64,000 nucleotides of DNA from Chloroflexota bacterium (lineage in GTDB: Bacteria > Chloroflexota > Dehalococcoidia > Lucifugimonadales > Lucifugimonadaceae): positions 45,683 through 109,682 of the forward strand of contig JABMNN010000093.1 of NCBI GenBank assembly GCA_013204545.1. Reading direction: 5' to 3'. Below are positions 43,658 through 52,003 of this stretch, one piece after another (the first letter of the stretch is position 1; every line of letters begins with the position of its first letter). Under the pieces are notes generated by a model. It made no database searches. It had not been told where the DNA came from and saw only the letters and a program-made list of their open reading frames with translations. A program made the translations under genes and the position numbers.

Positions 43658-44739
43658 ACCGACGAACTTTCTCTTATGATCAGTTGATCCGGTTCATTGA
43701 CGCCCTTCATCAATCCCGATAGTGAATTGCCATCCAAAACTAATAACACCGCCCCGACTACCGTAGGTGGAACCCACAGCACTACATGAACAGTCAAAGC
43801 ATATGCGGCAGCGACCTCCTGCCCTACACCAAGAGCGACTAGTGCTGCCGCCCCAAAGAAGTCGAATGGCCCCCAACTGCCTGCTGTCGAAGGTAGAACA
43901 CCAGCGAGGTTAGCTGCTGAAGTGAAAACAAGAATCGCAGCGATGAACTCAATCTGACTATCAAATACAGGGCGAAGATCGAAACCGACAGCGATCAAGT
44001 AGTACATTACGGCTTCAGATGCCCAGACTGGCAGCGACCAAGCAAACACTTTCGCCAGATCTGCTGGTGAACTAACAACGGTAAGGCCTTCAAGGAGACG
44101 TCTGGCAATACCCAGCAATCGAGTTCGAATGCTCTTACCTACCATGAACATCAGGCGGGAGAACCACCCGAGTACGGTTTCGCTACTAGTCGTAGAAATA
44201 ATCAGAACGACGGCGAATACGGCAATGAAAGGTAGTAGTGCAGCCGTAGCTAGAACTGCAGCGCCACCAGGTACGTTGGACGACATGTCCCCTACTGCCC
44301 TTTCGACTCCGACCGTTCCCATCAATCCGGCAGCAGCAAGGAAAAATAGTAATGCGAGTACATCGGTCGCCCGCTCGACAGCAATAGTTCCGAAGGCAGC
44401 TGGGGCAGAACAACCTTCTCGCAGGCTCAGGTAGTACGACCTGACGACTTCACCGATTCGGACTGGTATCAGGTTATTTGCCATGTACCCGACTATTACA
44501 ACGGCATAGACACTTTTTCGAGGAGAGCCTAACAACGGCCGTAGAAGAAACTTCCACCGAGCGGAACGGAACCATACGGCAATGAAGTAGAACAGTAATG
44601 AAGGTGCTACATACGCGTAGTTGGCATCGCCAAGAACACCACCGATCTTATCGAAATCAACAAACAATATGACGAAGACAGCGAGAAACACTGCGCTTCC
44701 AATCGTACCCAGCCAGAAGGCTTTATTTCCAAAAAACAT
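43654..44739 (-). CDS. Flippase-like membrane protein (LPG synthase TM/AglD domain)
   Basis: A 361-residue integral membrane protein with eight or so helices, matching the lysylphosphatidylglycerol synthase TM region/UPF0104 family. Landmarks: AVWFRSARWKFLLRP, VGYMANNLIPVRIGEVVRSYYL and the SAANLAGVLPSTAGSWGPFD segment, a signature of this family. Archaeal AglD-like relatives act with dolichol-linked glycosyltransferases. The adjacent large GT-C proteins suggest a role in lipid-linked sugar handling. It overlaps the FAD oxidoreductase gene by 4 bases. Confidence 0.85.
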   Translation of the reverse strand: MFFGNKAFWLGTIGSAVFLAVFVILFVDFDKIGGVLGDANYAYVAPSLLFYFIAVWFRSARWKFLLRPLLGSPRKSVYAVVIVGYMANNLIPVRIGEVVRSYYLSLREGCSAPAAFGTIAVERATDVLALLFFLAAAGLMGTVGVERAVGDMSSNVPGGAAVLATAALLPFIAVFAVVLIISTTSSETVLGWFSRLMFMVGKSIRTRLLGIARRLLEGLTVVSSPADLAKVFAWSLPVWASEAVMYYLIAVGFDLRPVFDSQIEFIAAILVFTSAANLAGVLPSTAGSWGPFDFFGAAALVALGVGQEVAAAYALTVHVVLWVPPTVVGAVLLVLDGNSLSGLMKGVNEPDQLIIRESSSV

Positions 44740-44782
44740 GTGGTGTTGCCGGAGTCATTAAAGTTCGGTCGGATAATACGCT

Positions 44783-47143
44783 CTACTTCGCCGGAACAAG
44801 CGGTATCTTGTCCGAGAAATAGACGTCGGAGTCGATAGTACCGAGCGGGTTAGAAAGTTTTCGGTATAGGAAATAGTCTACCGAGCCAGCCCACCGGTTA
44901 CGATCCATTAGGGTGGCAAATAACGTCCGAGGAGTCACATCTCGATAACGTTCAGGGAACCACCAGCGATGGACGAGTCTTCGACCATCGGAAAATCCGT
45001 CGGGTAACTTGGCTCTAACTTTGGCGTTATTGTTTTCATTAACCACCACGATCACGCGGTCTTCGCCGACTTTCACATCGTCAGAGCTGAGGTCGTTAAA
45101 GGCAACCTCTGTGTACTGTCTGAGATACCATTGCCATGGCCACGCGTAGGCATCTGTCGTGTCTATCGCAAGTTTGATTTCTGATCGGTCCCCTGTGAGT
45201 TCGGCAGTCCGTTCAATCTCTTTCACCAGATTATGAATATCAGGTGAAGTCTGGGTATAAACGAGCATTTCGCGAGGAATATCACCGTTCTCGAAGCTTG
45301 CGATCCACCCGGCTCGGAAGGTAAATGCAAACATAATCGCTACTGTGATTAGACCAGTGATTCCCAGAGCTTGGGACCGACCGATTCGACTTCCTAATAC
45401 CTGTAGTGCAAGGAGTAATAACCCAAGCACAGCGAGGATTGTCCATGCGGAGGCGAACTGGCGAGCGCCATCGCCAAGATCGTGGAAGACGATCTTCCAG
45501 AGCATGACATAAAAAACTGGAACACCCACGATAGCCAAACCAGCTCGATTGTGCCAAGCATGCTTCCATTCGATCGCCATGATGATGTTGTTCAACGTGT
45601 TGGCAGCGAGGATTATGGCTGGAAGAACAATGTTCACAAGCAGCCACGGCATCTTTTCGCCGGCATGTGTGTAGGCAATGAAAGTGCTAATTGTCCAGAA
45701 GAATAAAAATCTGTTGAACTTCGACGTTTTCAACGTAAATGGAATCGTTATCGCCGCACCGTAGACGAAAAGCAGCGAGATTTTACCGACGTATGTAAGG
45801 ACATCTTGCTCGGAGCCATTGATCACACCTCTCTCGAAGCTGAGGCTGTCGTTGGCAAGAACGACCATCGAGGCGGCAATTATGGCAACGAATATCCAGG
45901 GGCGAATACCGGATTTGAAACCGTAATAAATCATAGACGCTGCGGCTACGCCGAATGGCAGGAACTCATAAATCGAACTGATTGTGAAGTAGTAATACCA
46001 AGGCTGGCTTCCGCGAGCTACCTCGTGTTGGGCTATCCAATAACCGAGAGATTGCCACGCCCCACTACCTATTCCCGCCGGGTTCGAACCAAAATTAGCA
46101 AATAACAATACGAAGACGAGCGCAAATGCACCAAACGCCCCCAGAAAAACACGACGGTTCCAATACCACCCTGTCACAAGCGAAACCGCTAGGAAGGCTG
46201 CACTGATTCCTATAGCAATACTCCAGCCAGGGCCGTTCGGACTTCCTGTAACAACTCCTGGAGTACCGTCTTCGGCGGCCAGAGTAACACCGAGAATGCC
46301 TTGAAATATTGCAATGCCTGCCGCAAGCAGCGGTAAACTCAGGGTTGCCAAGAGCACTAGAAACGATGCTTCAGGCGTGAATTCATTCAGCGATCTTCTG
46401 GCGTAAAGCCAATCGCGAACTTCTGGCCATACCTGTGTAATCAGATATGCCCCAATCGTTGCGATGACGATGTACTGAGTTTCTTTTGTAGCGAACCCGA
46501 TAGCAATCAGAGCGGCTGCAATGTACAGCCATCTGTTTTTTCGATCACCAAAGTACCGCCACATCACACCGACAAGAGCCAGGGCGAAAACAGCCATAAA
46601 TATGTCATTCCGGGCGAATCGGCTGAAGTAAAGGATCGATGGAGAGAACGCCAATAACAATCCAGCGACAAGGGCACCTACTTGACCGATTCGGGGTTTC
46701 AGCAACAACGGTATTAACACCAGTCCAGTGCCAAATAATGCCATCGGCAGTCGGAGTGAGAAATCGCTGTCACCTACTAGAAAGAAAGAAGCCGCGACTG
46801 AATGGAACAGGAACATTCCATGCATTAATGGGTTGTGATCGTAACCACTACCGTTGAACAACTGATAAGCAAAATACCCGTGCAAGCTTTCATCATGGTG
46901 GACGGCCCGACCACCTAGATCGTACAACCGCATCGTTAATGCGACCAGAACCAATGCTGTATAGATTGAGAATTCGATTCGAAACGGAATCAAAAAACCC
47001 TTACTAGTGTCTAATTGACCTGAAGAACGTCTATCTGGCACCACATCGGCAATGTCACCAGTAGCCCAATGACCATCGATCCAACGTCCGGCGTTCGATT
47101 GAGTTCTGCCCGCAGATTCAGTTGAATTATTATCTATCGTCAA
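44783..47143 (-). CDS. Agl23-type membrane glycosyltransferase-like protein (TIGR03663)
   Basis: A 786-residue GT-C-fold membrane protein with about a dozen helices after a hydrophilic N-terminus of about 55 residues. The first extracytoplasmic loop carries VHHDESLHGYFAYQLFNGSG with the acidic pair expected in PMT/GT39-like enzymes, and HNPLMHGMFLFH follows. A soluble domain of about 130 residues closes the protein. The family name Agl23 refers to archaeal flippase-associated proteins. It lies in a row with the DUF2298 protein and the AglD-like protein, all minus strand. Its sugar donor and target are unknown. Start is TTG. Confidence 0.86.
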   Translation of the reverse strand: MTIDNNSTESAGRTQSNAGRWIDGHWATGDIADVVPDRRSSGQLDTSKGFLIPFRIEFSIYTALVLVALTMRLYDLGGRAVHHDESLHGYFAYQLFNGSGYDHNPLMHGMFLFHSVAASFFLVGDSDFSLRLPMALFGTGLVLIPLLLKPRIGQVGALVAGLLLAFSPSILYFSRFARNDIFMAVFALALVGVMWRYFGDRKNRWLYIAAALIAIGFATKETQYIVIATIGAYLITQVWPEVRDWLYARRSLNEFTPEASFLVLLATLSLPLLAAGIAIFQGILGVTLAAEDGTPGVVTGSPNGPGWSIAIGISAAFLAVSLVTGWYWNRRVFLGAFGAFALVFVLLFANFGSNPAGIGSGAWQSLGYWIAQHEVARGSQPWYYYFTISSIYEFLPFGVAAASMIYYGFKSGIRPWIFVAIIAASMVVLANDSLSFERGVINGSEQDVLTYVGKISLLFVYGAAITIPFTLKTSKFNRFLFFWTISTFIAYTHAGEKMPWLLVNIVLPAIILAANTLNNIIMAIEWKHAWHNRAGLAIVGVPVFYVMLWKIVFHDLGDGARQFASAWTILAVLGLLLLALQVLGSRIGRSQALGITGLITVAIMFAFTFRAGWIASFENGDIPREMLVYTQTSPDIHNLVKEIERTAELTGDRSEIKLAIDTTDAYAWPWQWYLRQYTEVAFNDLSSDDVKVGEDRVIVVVNENNNAKVRAKLPDGFSDGRRLVHRWWFPERYRDVTPRTLFATLMDRNRWAGSVDYFLYRKLSNPLGTIDSDVYFSDKIPLVPAK

Positions 47144-47149
47144 CAGCTA

Positions 47150-49528
47150 TTAATTGATGCCGAACACTGTGTAAGAACCATGTTCGATTATGCGATCACC
47201 AAGCCTATCGAACATTGCCATGTCAATGTTGCCGTAGGTTGACCGTTCCCGAGGTCCTACGACAATCATGGTAAGTACATATTTATTGACCAGCATAATC
47301 AGCTCTTCGGGGTCTCTCGATGTATAAATCGTTCGGACATCTGCTTCTCGGTCAGAAAATAGAGCATCCGTGCCGTGCCACTGAGTTTCGTGGAATGTCC
47401 ATCCCAATATCGCTGGAACTCCTGATGACCCTGATATGCGACCAAATTCTGTGTAGCTCCCTCCTACGGCCTCGACGAGTACGTCATCGCTGGTGGCAAT
47501 TTCACTAATCTCACTTATTACATCCAACTCATCAGAATTGCTTGAGTCCATGAAACTCAAACTATCAAGATTTGGACCGATTCCTGAGGACACTGTTTTC
47601 GAGACTGCCGCAGCTATCGGGAAATAAACTGATGTGATTACCAGTACGGTCAGAACCGCAAGCGCGGTTCTGCTAAACAGTTTCATCTTGCCGTTGAATG
47701 ATGAATGATATTTCCACCAGATATATACACCATATCCACCGACTACAGACAGCAGTATCCAAGCTTGATAGTAGAATTTGAACACAGTATTCATTCGATT
47801 GCCAAATAAGTCGTGGACAAAGAACAGTTCAGCAGCAAAAAGTAAGTACACAGCGAGAGCACTCAGTAAAAGAACAAAATGAGATCCACCGTCAGCACCT
47901 CGCCTGGCGCGGGTAAGGACAACTGCGATCAGAATGGTTGCCAGTCCACCTAGGAATGCTGAGACCGGTAGCCGAGAAATCACATCAGTAGCTTGTGCGG
48001 GCTCATTAAACGACAAATGTGTGATCGCCCATATTAACCACGGTCCGCCAGTCAACACTACTCCCACAATCCAGGCTGGGCGCCAGAACAGATGTTGATC
48101 GTATTGACCCGACAGTACATTGCCACGAAGTTTTTTAACCAAAAGCCTCGTGTAACGATTTGCCAAAAGAATAACGGTCGGGGCACCGACGGTAATCAAT
48201 AACAACCAAATGGATAAAAAGTGGATCGGGCGAGTTCCGTACTTGACCGGAGCGAGCGGCGGCCATTGCACCTGACTTGCGGCTGTACCGAAGTAGAAAG
48301 GTGCAAACACAAAAATTCCAATTACCCATAGTGAAACCATAGGCAATACATTCTGAAAGAATGACCTTGTGCTCAGACTACGACTTCCAATCCAGCCGGT
48401 TACGACTAACCCCGTAGTCAGAAACAGCAATAACCCAACATCCCAAAAGTTGATGAACCCCGATGCCCCGATCACGATTGCAATGATTCCGGCAGCTGGA
48501 ATGTTCTTTCGCAGCACTCCAAACGAAATTGTCCTATGTGCGATGAAAAATGCAATCAACACGGTTACCCCGGTGAGAACAAAGGGAATGGACATCAAAT
48601 GGGGATGGAAATCACCAAGTAGAAAACTAAAGAAAGGGTATTCCTGGATGGTGAAATCGAGTTGTTCGCCCGTTTCACTGAACGTATTCGTGATCCTTGA
48701 ACTGTTCCACCACCACCAAAAATCGTCAGGGCGCCACGTGACGATTCGGTCGATACGGTCATACTGATCTCCTTGATACCAATTCAGTAGCGAGTTAGGA
48801 GCTATTTTTGTGATGTCAAGGATGGTCCATAGTCCAGACAAGTTCGAAACTAGCAAAAGCAGAGTCGCTGTTACGCCTCCGGATATCAGAGAAATCTTGG
48901 TGTGTGCTCCATCGCGCCGAATGAGCGTTATAACCAACGAGGTTGCAACCGAGGCTGCCATCCCGGCCACAAGCGCAATCCCAACATTGAACGCGACTGA
49001 GGGTGTTACTCCCGCCATCGTACTCACACCGCCATATATCCAATACCCGAAATAGTAGTAGGCGATCGGCTCACCAGCCAGCCAGAGATCTTGGGGAGGG
49101 GCGTATTCCGAGCTGGTGACTGCTGTCAGCATCATCAGATCCATCGGCTTCTCAGTACCTGATGCAGCCGGGTCGAATGCCCTCATCGACAGGAACATGA
49201 CAAAGAACACGATGAATATCAGCTCGACTGTTAGAACAATTTGCCACCGTCTGACCATTGATCGTCGTAGCTTGACGAAATCGGACTTCAGAATCCAAGA
49301 ACTAACAAGACTCAGAACGATGAGAACTGACCACCACACGGCTGGGCTATTCGGAAGTAATTGCGCGTATGACAGGAGCCATACTGTTGTTGAGATAAGC
49401 AACAAGCCGACTGGTTTTGAAATCGCCCAACCTCGATCTGCCAAAACAGGGAATGAGCGAGCGACAACAGCGAGCGTTGCGATCCCGATTAACTCGACCG
49501 TTAGAAGTGTTGCGACAGCTTGTAGCAT
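47150..49528 (-). CDS. DUF2298 (Chlor_Arch_YYY) membrane protein
   Basis: A 792-residue polytopic membrane protein with more than a dozen helices and the marker segment GEPIAYYYFGYWIYGGVS near residue 160, which gives the Chloroflexota/archaea YYY family its name. The C-terminal part includes ILGWTFHETQWHG (a recurrent W-x2-HE segment) and a soluble end. It is predicted to be a GT-C-like transferase or a partner of one. The Agl23-type gene begins 6 bases after its stop, so the two are probably translated together. No enzymatic activity is established for the family. Confidence 0.88.
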   Translation of the reverse strand: MLQAVATLLTVELIGIATLAVVARSFPVLADRGWAISKPVGLLLISTTVWLLSYAQLLPNSPAVWWSVLIVLSLVSSWILKSDFVKLRRSMVRRWQIVLTVELIFIVFFVMFLSMRAFDPAASGTEKPMDLMMLTAVTSSEYAPPQDLWLAGEPIAYYYFGYWIYGGVSTMAGVTPSVAFNVGIALVAGMAASVATSLVITLIRRDGAHTKISLISGGVTATLLLLVSNLSGLWTILDITKIAPNSLLNWYQGDQYDRIDRIVTWRPDDFWWWWNSSRITNTFSETGEQLDFTIQEYPFFSFLLGDFHPHLMSIPFVLTGVTVLIAFFIAHRTISFGVLRKNIPAAGIIAIVIGASGFINFWDVGLLLFLTTGLVVTGWIGSRSLSTRSFFQNVLPMVSLWVIGIFVFAPFYFGTAASQVQWPPLAPVKYGTRPIHFLSIWLLLITVGAPTVILLANRYTRLLVKKLRGNVLSGQYDQHLFWRPAWIVGVVLTGGPWLIWAITHLSFNEPAQATDVISRLPVSAFLGGLATILIAVVLTRARRGADGGSHFVLLLSALAVYLLFAAELFFVHDLFGNRMNTVFKFYYQAWILLSVVGGYGVYIWWKYHSSFNGKMKLFSRTALAVLTVLVITSVYFPIAAAVSKTVSSGIGPNLDSLSFMDSSNSDELDVISEISEIATSDDVLVEAVGGSYTEFGRISGSSGVPAILGWTFHETQWHGTDALFSDREADVRTIYTSRDPEELIMLVNKYVLTMIVVGPRERSTYGNIDMAMFDRLGDRIIEHGSYTVFGIN

Positions 49529-49565
49529 TTACTGGCTCGAGTTATCGATACGGATTGCTCACAGA

Positions 49566-50498
49566 TTAAATAGCCGGCTCAGGTAGTAAGGCTGTGGCGA
49601 AGGCATCGGAATCGAAGGCTGACATATCAGAGGATTTTTCTCCAGTTCCTATGAACCAAATTGGCAACCGCAACTCTTCAGCTATCGCTAACACCACACC
49701 ACCTTTTGCGGTGCCGTCTAGCTTTGTAAGGAATACGCCATTGCAGTTGACTGCCTCGGTGAATGATTTCGCCTGCATCAGTCCGTTTTGCCCTGTTGTT
49801 CCGTCGATCACTAGCATTATCCGTTCTGTGAACCCGGCCCCATTCTTTTCGACGATGCCGCGCACTTTGCGAAGCTCTTCCATTAAATTGTGTTTCGTGT
49901 GAAGTCGACCAGCTGTATCGATGATCAGCAAGTCAACATTCCTAGCTCTCGCTGCATTGAGCGCATCGAATGCCACCGCCCCAGGGTCACTTCCAGCATT
50001 CTGCGAAATAACCGGAACACCGAGTCGTTCACCCCAGATCTGAATCTGTTCAATAGCACCTGCTCGAAACGTATCGGCAGCTGCCAGCATCACTTTTCGT
50101 CCTTCAGACTTCGCTATATCAACTATCTTTGCGATCGAAGTGGTCTTACCTGCACCGTTCACTCCGACAACCAGAAGCACAACCGGGATACCATCCGGAA
50201 TTGGGTCTAGATTCGACGAATCATTGAGCATGTCGGCAATGAGGTTCCTCATCCGTATCCGTACTTGCTCGGGTTCTTTAAGCGATTCGTTATCAACAAT
50301 GTCACGCAGGCGGCTGATAAGACTCATTGTGGTGTTAACACCTACATCAGAAATAACCAGCGCTTCTTCGAGTTCATCCCAGAAATCGTCGTCGATGTTT
50401 GAACGGCGAAAGATTCCCCCGAGCCGGCCTCTCCATGCTGATCCAGTTTTTTCTGAACTCTCAGCAGTTTTTTCTTTCTTTTTGAATACGCCGAGCAG
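49566..50498 (-). CDS. ftsY: Signal recognition particle receptor FtsY
   Basis: The SRP-receptor GTPase that docks ribosome-nascent-chain complexes at the membrane. The NG domain has VVGVNGAGKTTSIAKI, ADTFRAGAIEQI, DTAGRLHTKHNLMEEL and TKLDGTAKGG. A frame from ATG at 50327 would lack about 57 residues of the N domain. The sequence reads on upstream without a stop (GIFRRSNIDDDFWDELEEAL and FKKKEKTAES), but no ATG, GTG or TTG occurs. CTG at 50498 has GAGGG about 7 bases before it and gives the family-typical LLGVFKKK start, 310 residues. It follows rnc by about 48 bases. Confidence 0.93.
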   Translation of the reverse strand: MLGVFKKKEKTAESSEKTGSAWRGRLGGIFRRSNIDDDFWDELEEALVISDVGVNTTMSLISRLRDIVDNESLKEPEQVRIRMRNLIADMLNDSSNLDPIPDGIPVVLLVVGVNGAGKTTSIAKIVDIAKSEGRKVMLAAADTFRAGAIEQIQIWGERLGVPVISQNAGSDPGAVAFDALNAARARNVDLLIIDTAGRLHTKHNLMEELRKVRGIVEKNGAGFTERIMLVIDGTTGQNGLMQAKSFTEAVNCNGVFLTKLDGTAKGGVVLAIAEELRLPIWFIGTGEKSSDMSAFDSDAFATALLPEPAI

Positions 50499-50545
50499 TG
50501 TCGGTCCCTCTTTCTGTTGTATTGAACGATATGGTTGGCTTGCGG

Positions 50546-51259
50546 TTATCCCGCCATAAGGATGATCAATGCACGTTCAGCGGCTTCTCGTTCAGCATCA
50601 ATTTTCCTCGATCCCGATCCATAAGCAACGGGGGCACCGTCGATTACAACTGCCATTGTGAATAGGAGATCGCTTGGTAAGCCAGTTTCTGATAATAGTT
50701 GGTAACGCGGTGGTTTGCTGCCATTTGCCTGCAAATACTCTTGTAGAAGGGATTTGGGGTCTTTGCGAGTCCCTCTTCGAAGAACTTCGTCGACGTGTTC
50801 ACCCAGCCATCGATTTACAAATGTGCGGGCTTGTCGATATCCACGATCTGTATAAACGGCGCCTACGACAGCTTCAAATGTATCAGCAAGATTCGAAGTT
50901 CGTTTGTCACCACCCGCAGCAGATTCGCCCTTCCCCATAACAAGCCACTCGCCCAATCCGATGGCTCTGGCTACCGTTGCAAGCGTCTCTCGCCGCACTA
51001 TCTGAGAACGGCGAACTGTCAGGTCACCTTCAGCTAGTTCAGGTGCCCCTGAATACATCCGGTCAGCAACGAGCATCCCCACTATCGAGTCCCCAAGAAA
51101 TTCCAAGCGTTCATTCGAAACCGGCGGTTCATCCGGATGTTCATTAGCGTAAGACTGATGCGTCAAAGCCAAAGCAAGAACGTCCCGATCGACGAATCTG
51201 ATTTTCAACGCGTTTTCGACCGCGTCTAGTTGTTCAGAATCTAATGGCTGAGTGGGCAA
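50546..51259 (-). CDS. rnc: Ribonuclease III
   Basis: A 237-residue RNase III, the double-stranded RNA endonuclease that processes rRNA and mRNA. The catalytic signature NERLEFLGDSIVGMLVADR is near residue 44 and the second acidic cluster DTFEAVVGAVYTDRGY near 127. A C-terminal double-stranded-RNA-binding domain begins at KSLLQEYLQANG. It sits 6 bases downstream of the DsbA-like UGA gene and just upstream of ftsY, an order seen in many bacteria for rnc-ftsY. Confidence 0.96.
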   Translation of the reverse strand: MPTQPLDSEQLDAVENALKIRFVDRDVLALALTHQSYANEHPDEPPVSNERLEFLGDSIVGMLVADRMYSGAPELAEGDLTVRRSQIVRRETLATVARAIGLGEWLVMGKGESAAGGDKRTSNLADTFEAVVGAVYTDRGYRQARTFVNRWLGEHVDEVLRRGTRKDPKSLLQEYLQANGSKPPRYQLLSETGLPSDLLFTMAVVIDGAPVAYGSGSRKIDAEREAAERALIILMAG

Positions 51260-51265
51260 TTTTCG

Positions 51266-51937
51266 TTAATCCCCGACGCCCCGCGGCCATGGTGGTTGTG
51301 GACGTTTCAATTCTCCAAAGTATTTACGATCACTGGCAACGCCCATGAAATCCCTAAATGCACCCATAGATTCATTTTCAGGAGGCGTAAACATTTTCAG
51401 GAATGCGGCTGTTCCATCCTCGAAAACAAACGTCGGAGTTCCGAACACGCCTAAGGTCAATGCTTCTTCATGATCGGCACCGATCTGGGCAAGGGAAGCA
51501 GGATCATCAAGCTCAGTTGTGAATTTTTTCAAATCAAGATCAACGGATGATGCGATAAGAAGCACAGATTCACGAGAACGAATATCTACCCGTACTACGT
51601 GCTTGGCGTGGAGAATTTTATCCATGTAGTCGTTATGTGCGGTCGTTCCTTGAGATCGAGCTGCAATACCACCGCGGAGCGACCATAAACCACGGCTAAC
51701 ATAATCGGAGTCCTGTTCCCAGGCTTTCCAACCATCACCTTCTTTGGAATTGGCTTGCTCCAGCGCAAAGCTGCGCCAGTTAATCTCAAGCTTTTCCCCG
51801 AGTTCATCTTTTACCCTGGTCAGCCAAATGGCGGCCTGTCTAACCCACGGTCAGGTGTAGTCGATGAAGATATCTACTGTGACAGCGGTATTTTTTAACA
51901 TCTCTTCTGAAAATTCTTTCGGTAATCTCTCAAGCAT
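51266..51937 (-). CDS. DsbA/FrnE-like thioredoxin-fold protein with in-frame UGA (predicted selenoprotein)
   Basis: From ATG at 51937 a frame of 223 residues runs to 51266 with one in-frame TGA at 51851-51853 (residue 29). It reads VDIFIDYT-(UGA)-PWVRQAA, exactly where DsbA-family proteins have the catalytic Cys of C-P-x-C/W. The cis-Pro loop GVFGTPTFVFEDG near residue 167 and the helical insert (DGWKAWEQDSDY) complete the fold. The protein contains no cysteine at all, so selenocysteine would be the sole redox residue. The window also encodes tRNA-Sec, and a hairpin follows the UGA. ATG at 51901 is an alternative start. If UGA were a stop, only the part from about 51625 would be translated. 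Confidence 0.85.
51818..51853 (-). promoter_or_regulatory. SECIS-like hairpin directly after the UGA codon
   Basis: After TGA (51851-51853) the minus strand can fold as GGTTAG paired with CTGACC (one G-T pair), a 5-base bulge, CC paired with GG, and a 7-base apical loop GCCATTT. The loop begins with G and starts 18 bases after the UGA. Bacterial SECIS elements usually have a small apical loop with G in its first two positions, 16 to 37 bases after the UGA, so this fits. No folding energy was calculated. Confidence 0.6.
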
Positions 51938-52003
51938 AGGTTGAAAGTCTAACAACGCTACATCGGATCGTTCTGGCAAAGATTCTGCTTTTACGCGTAG
52001 TAT

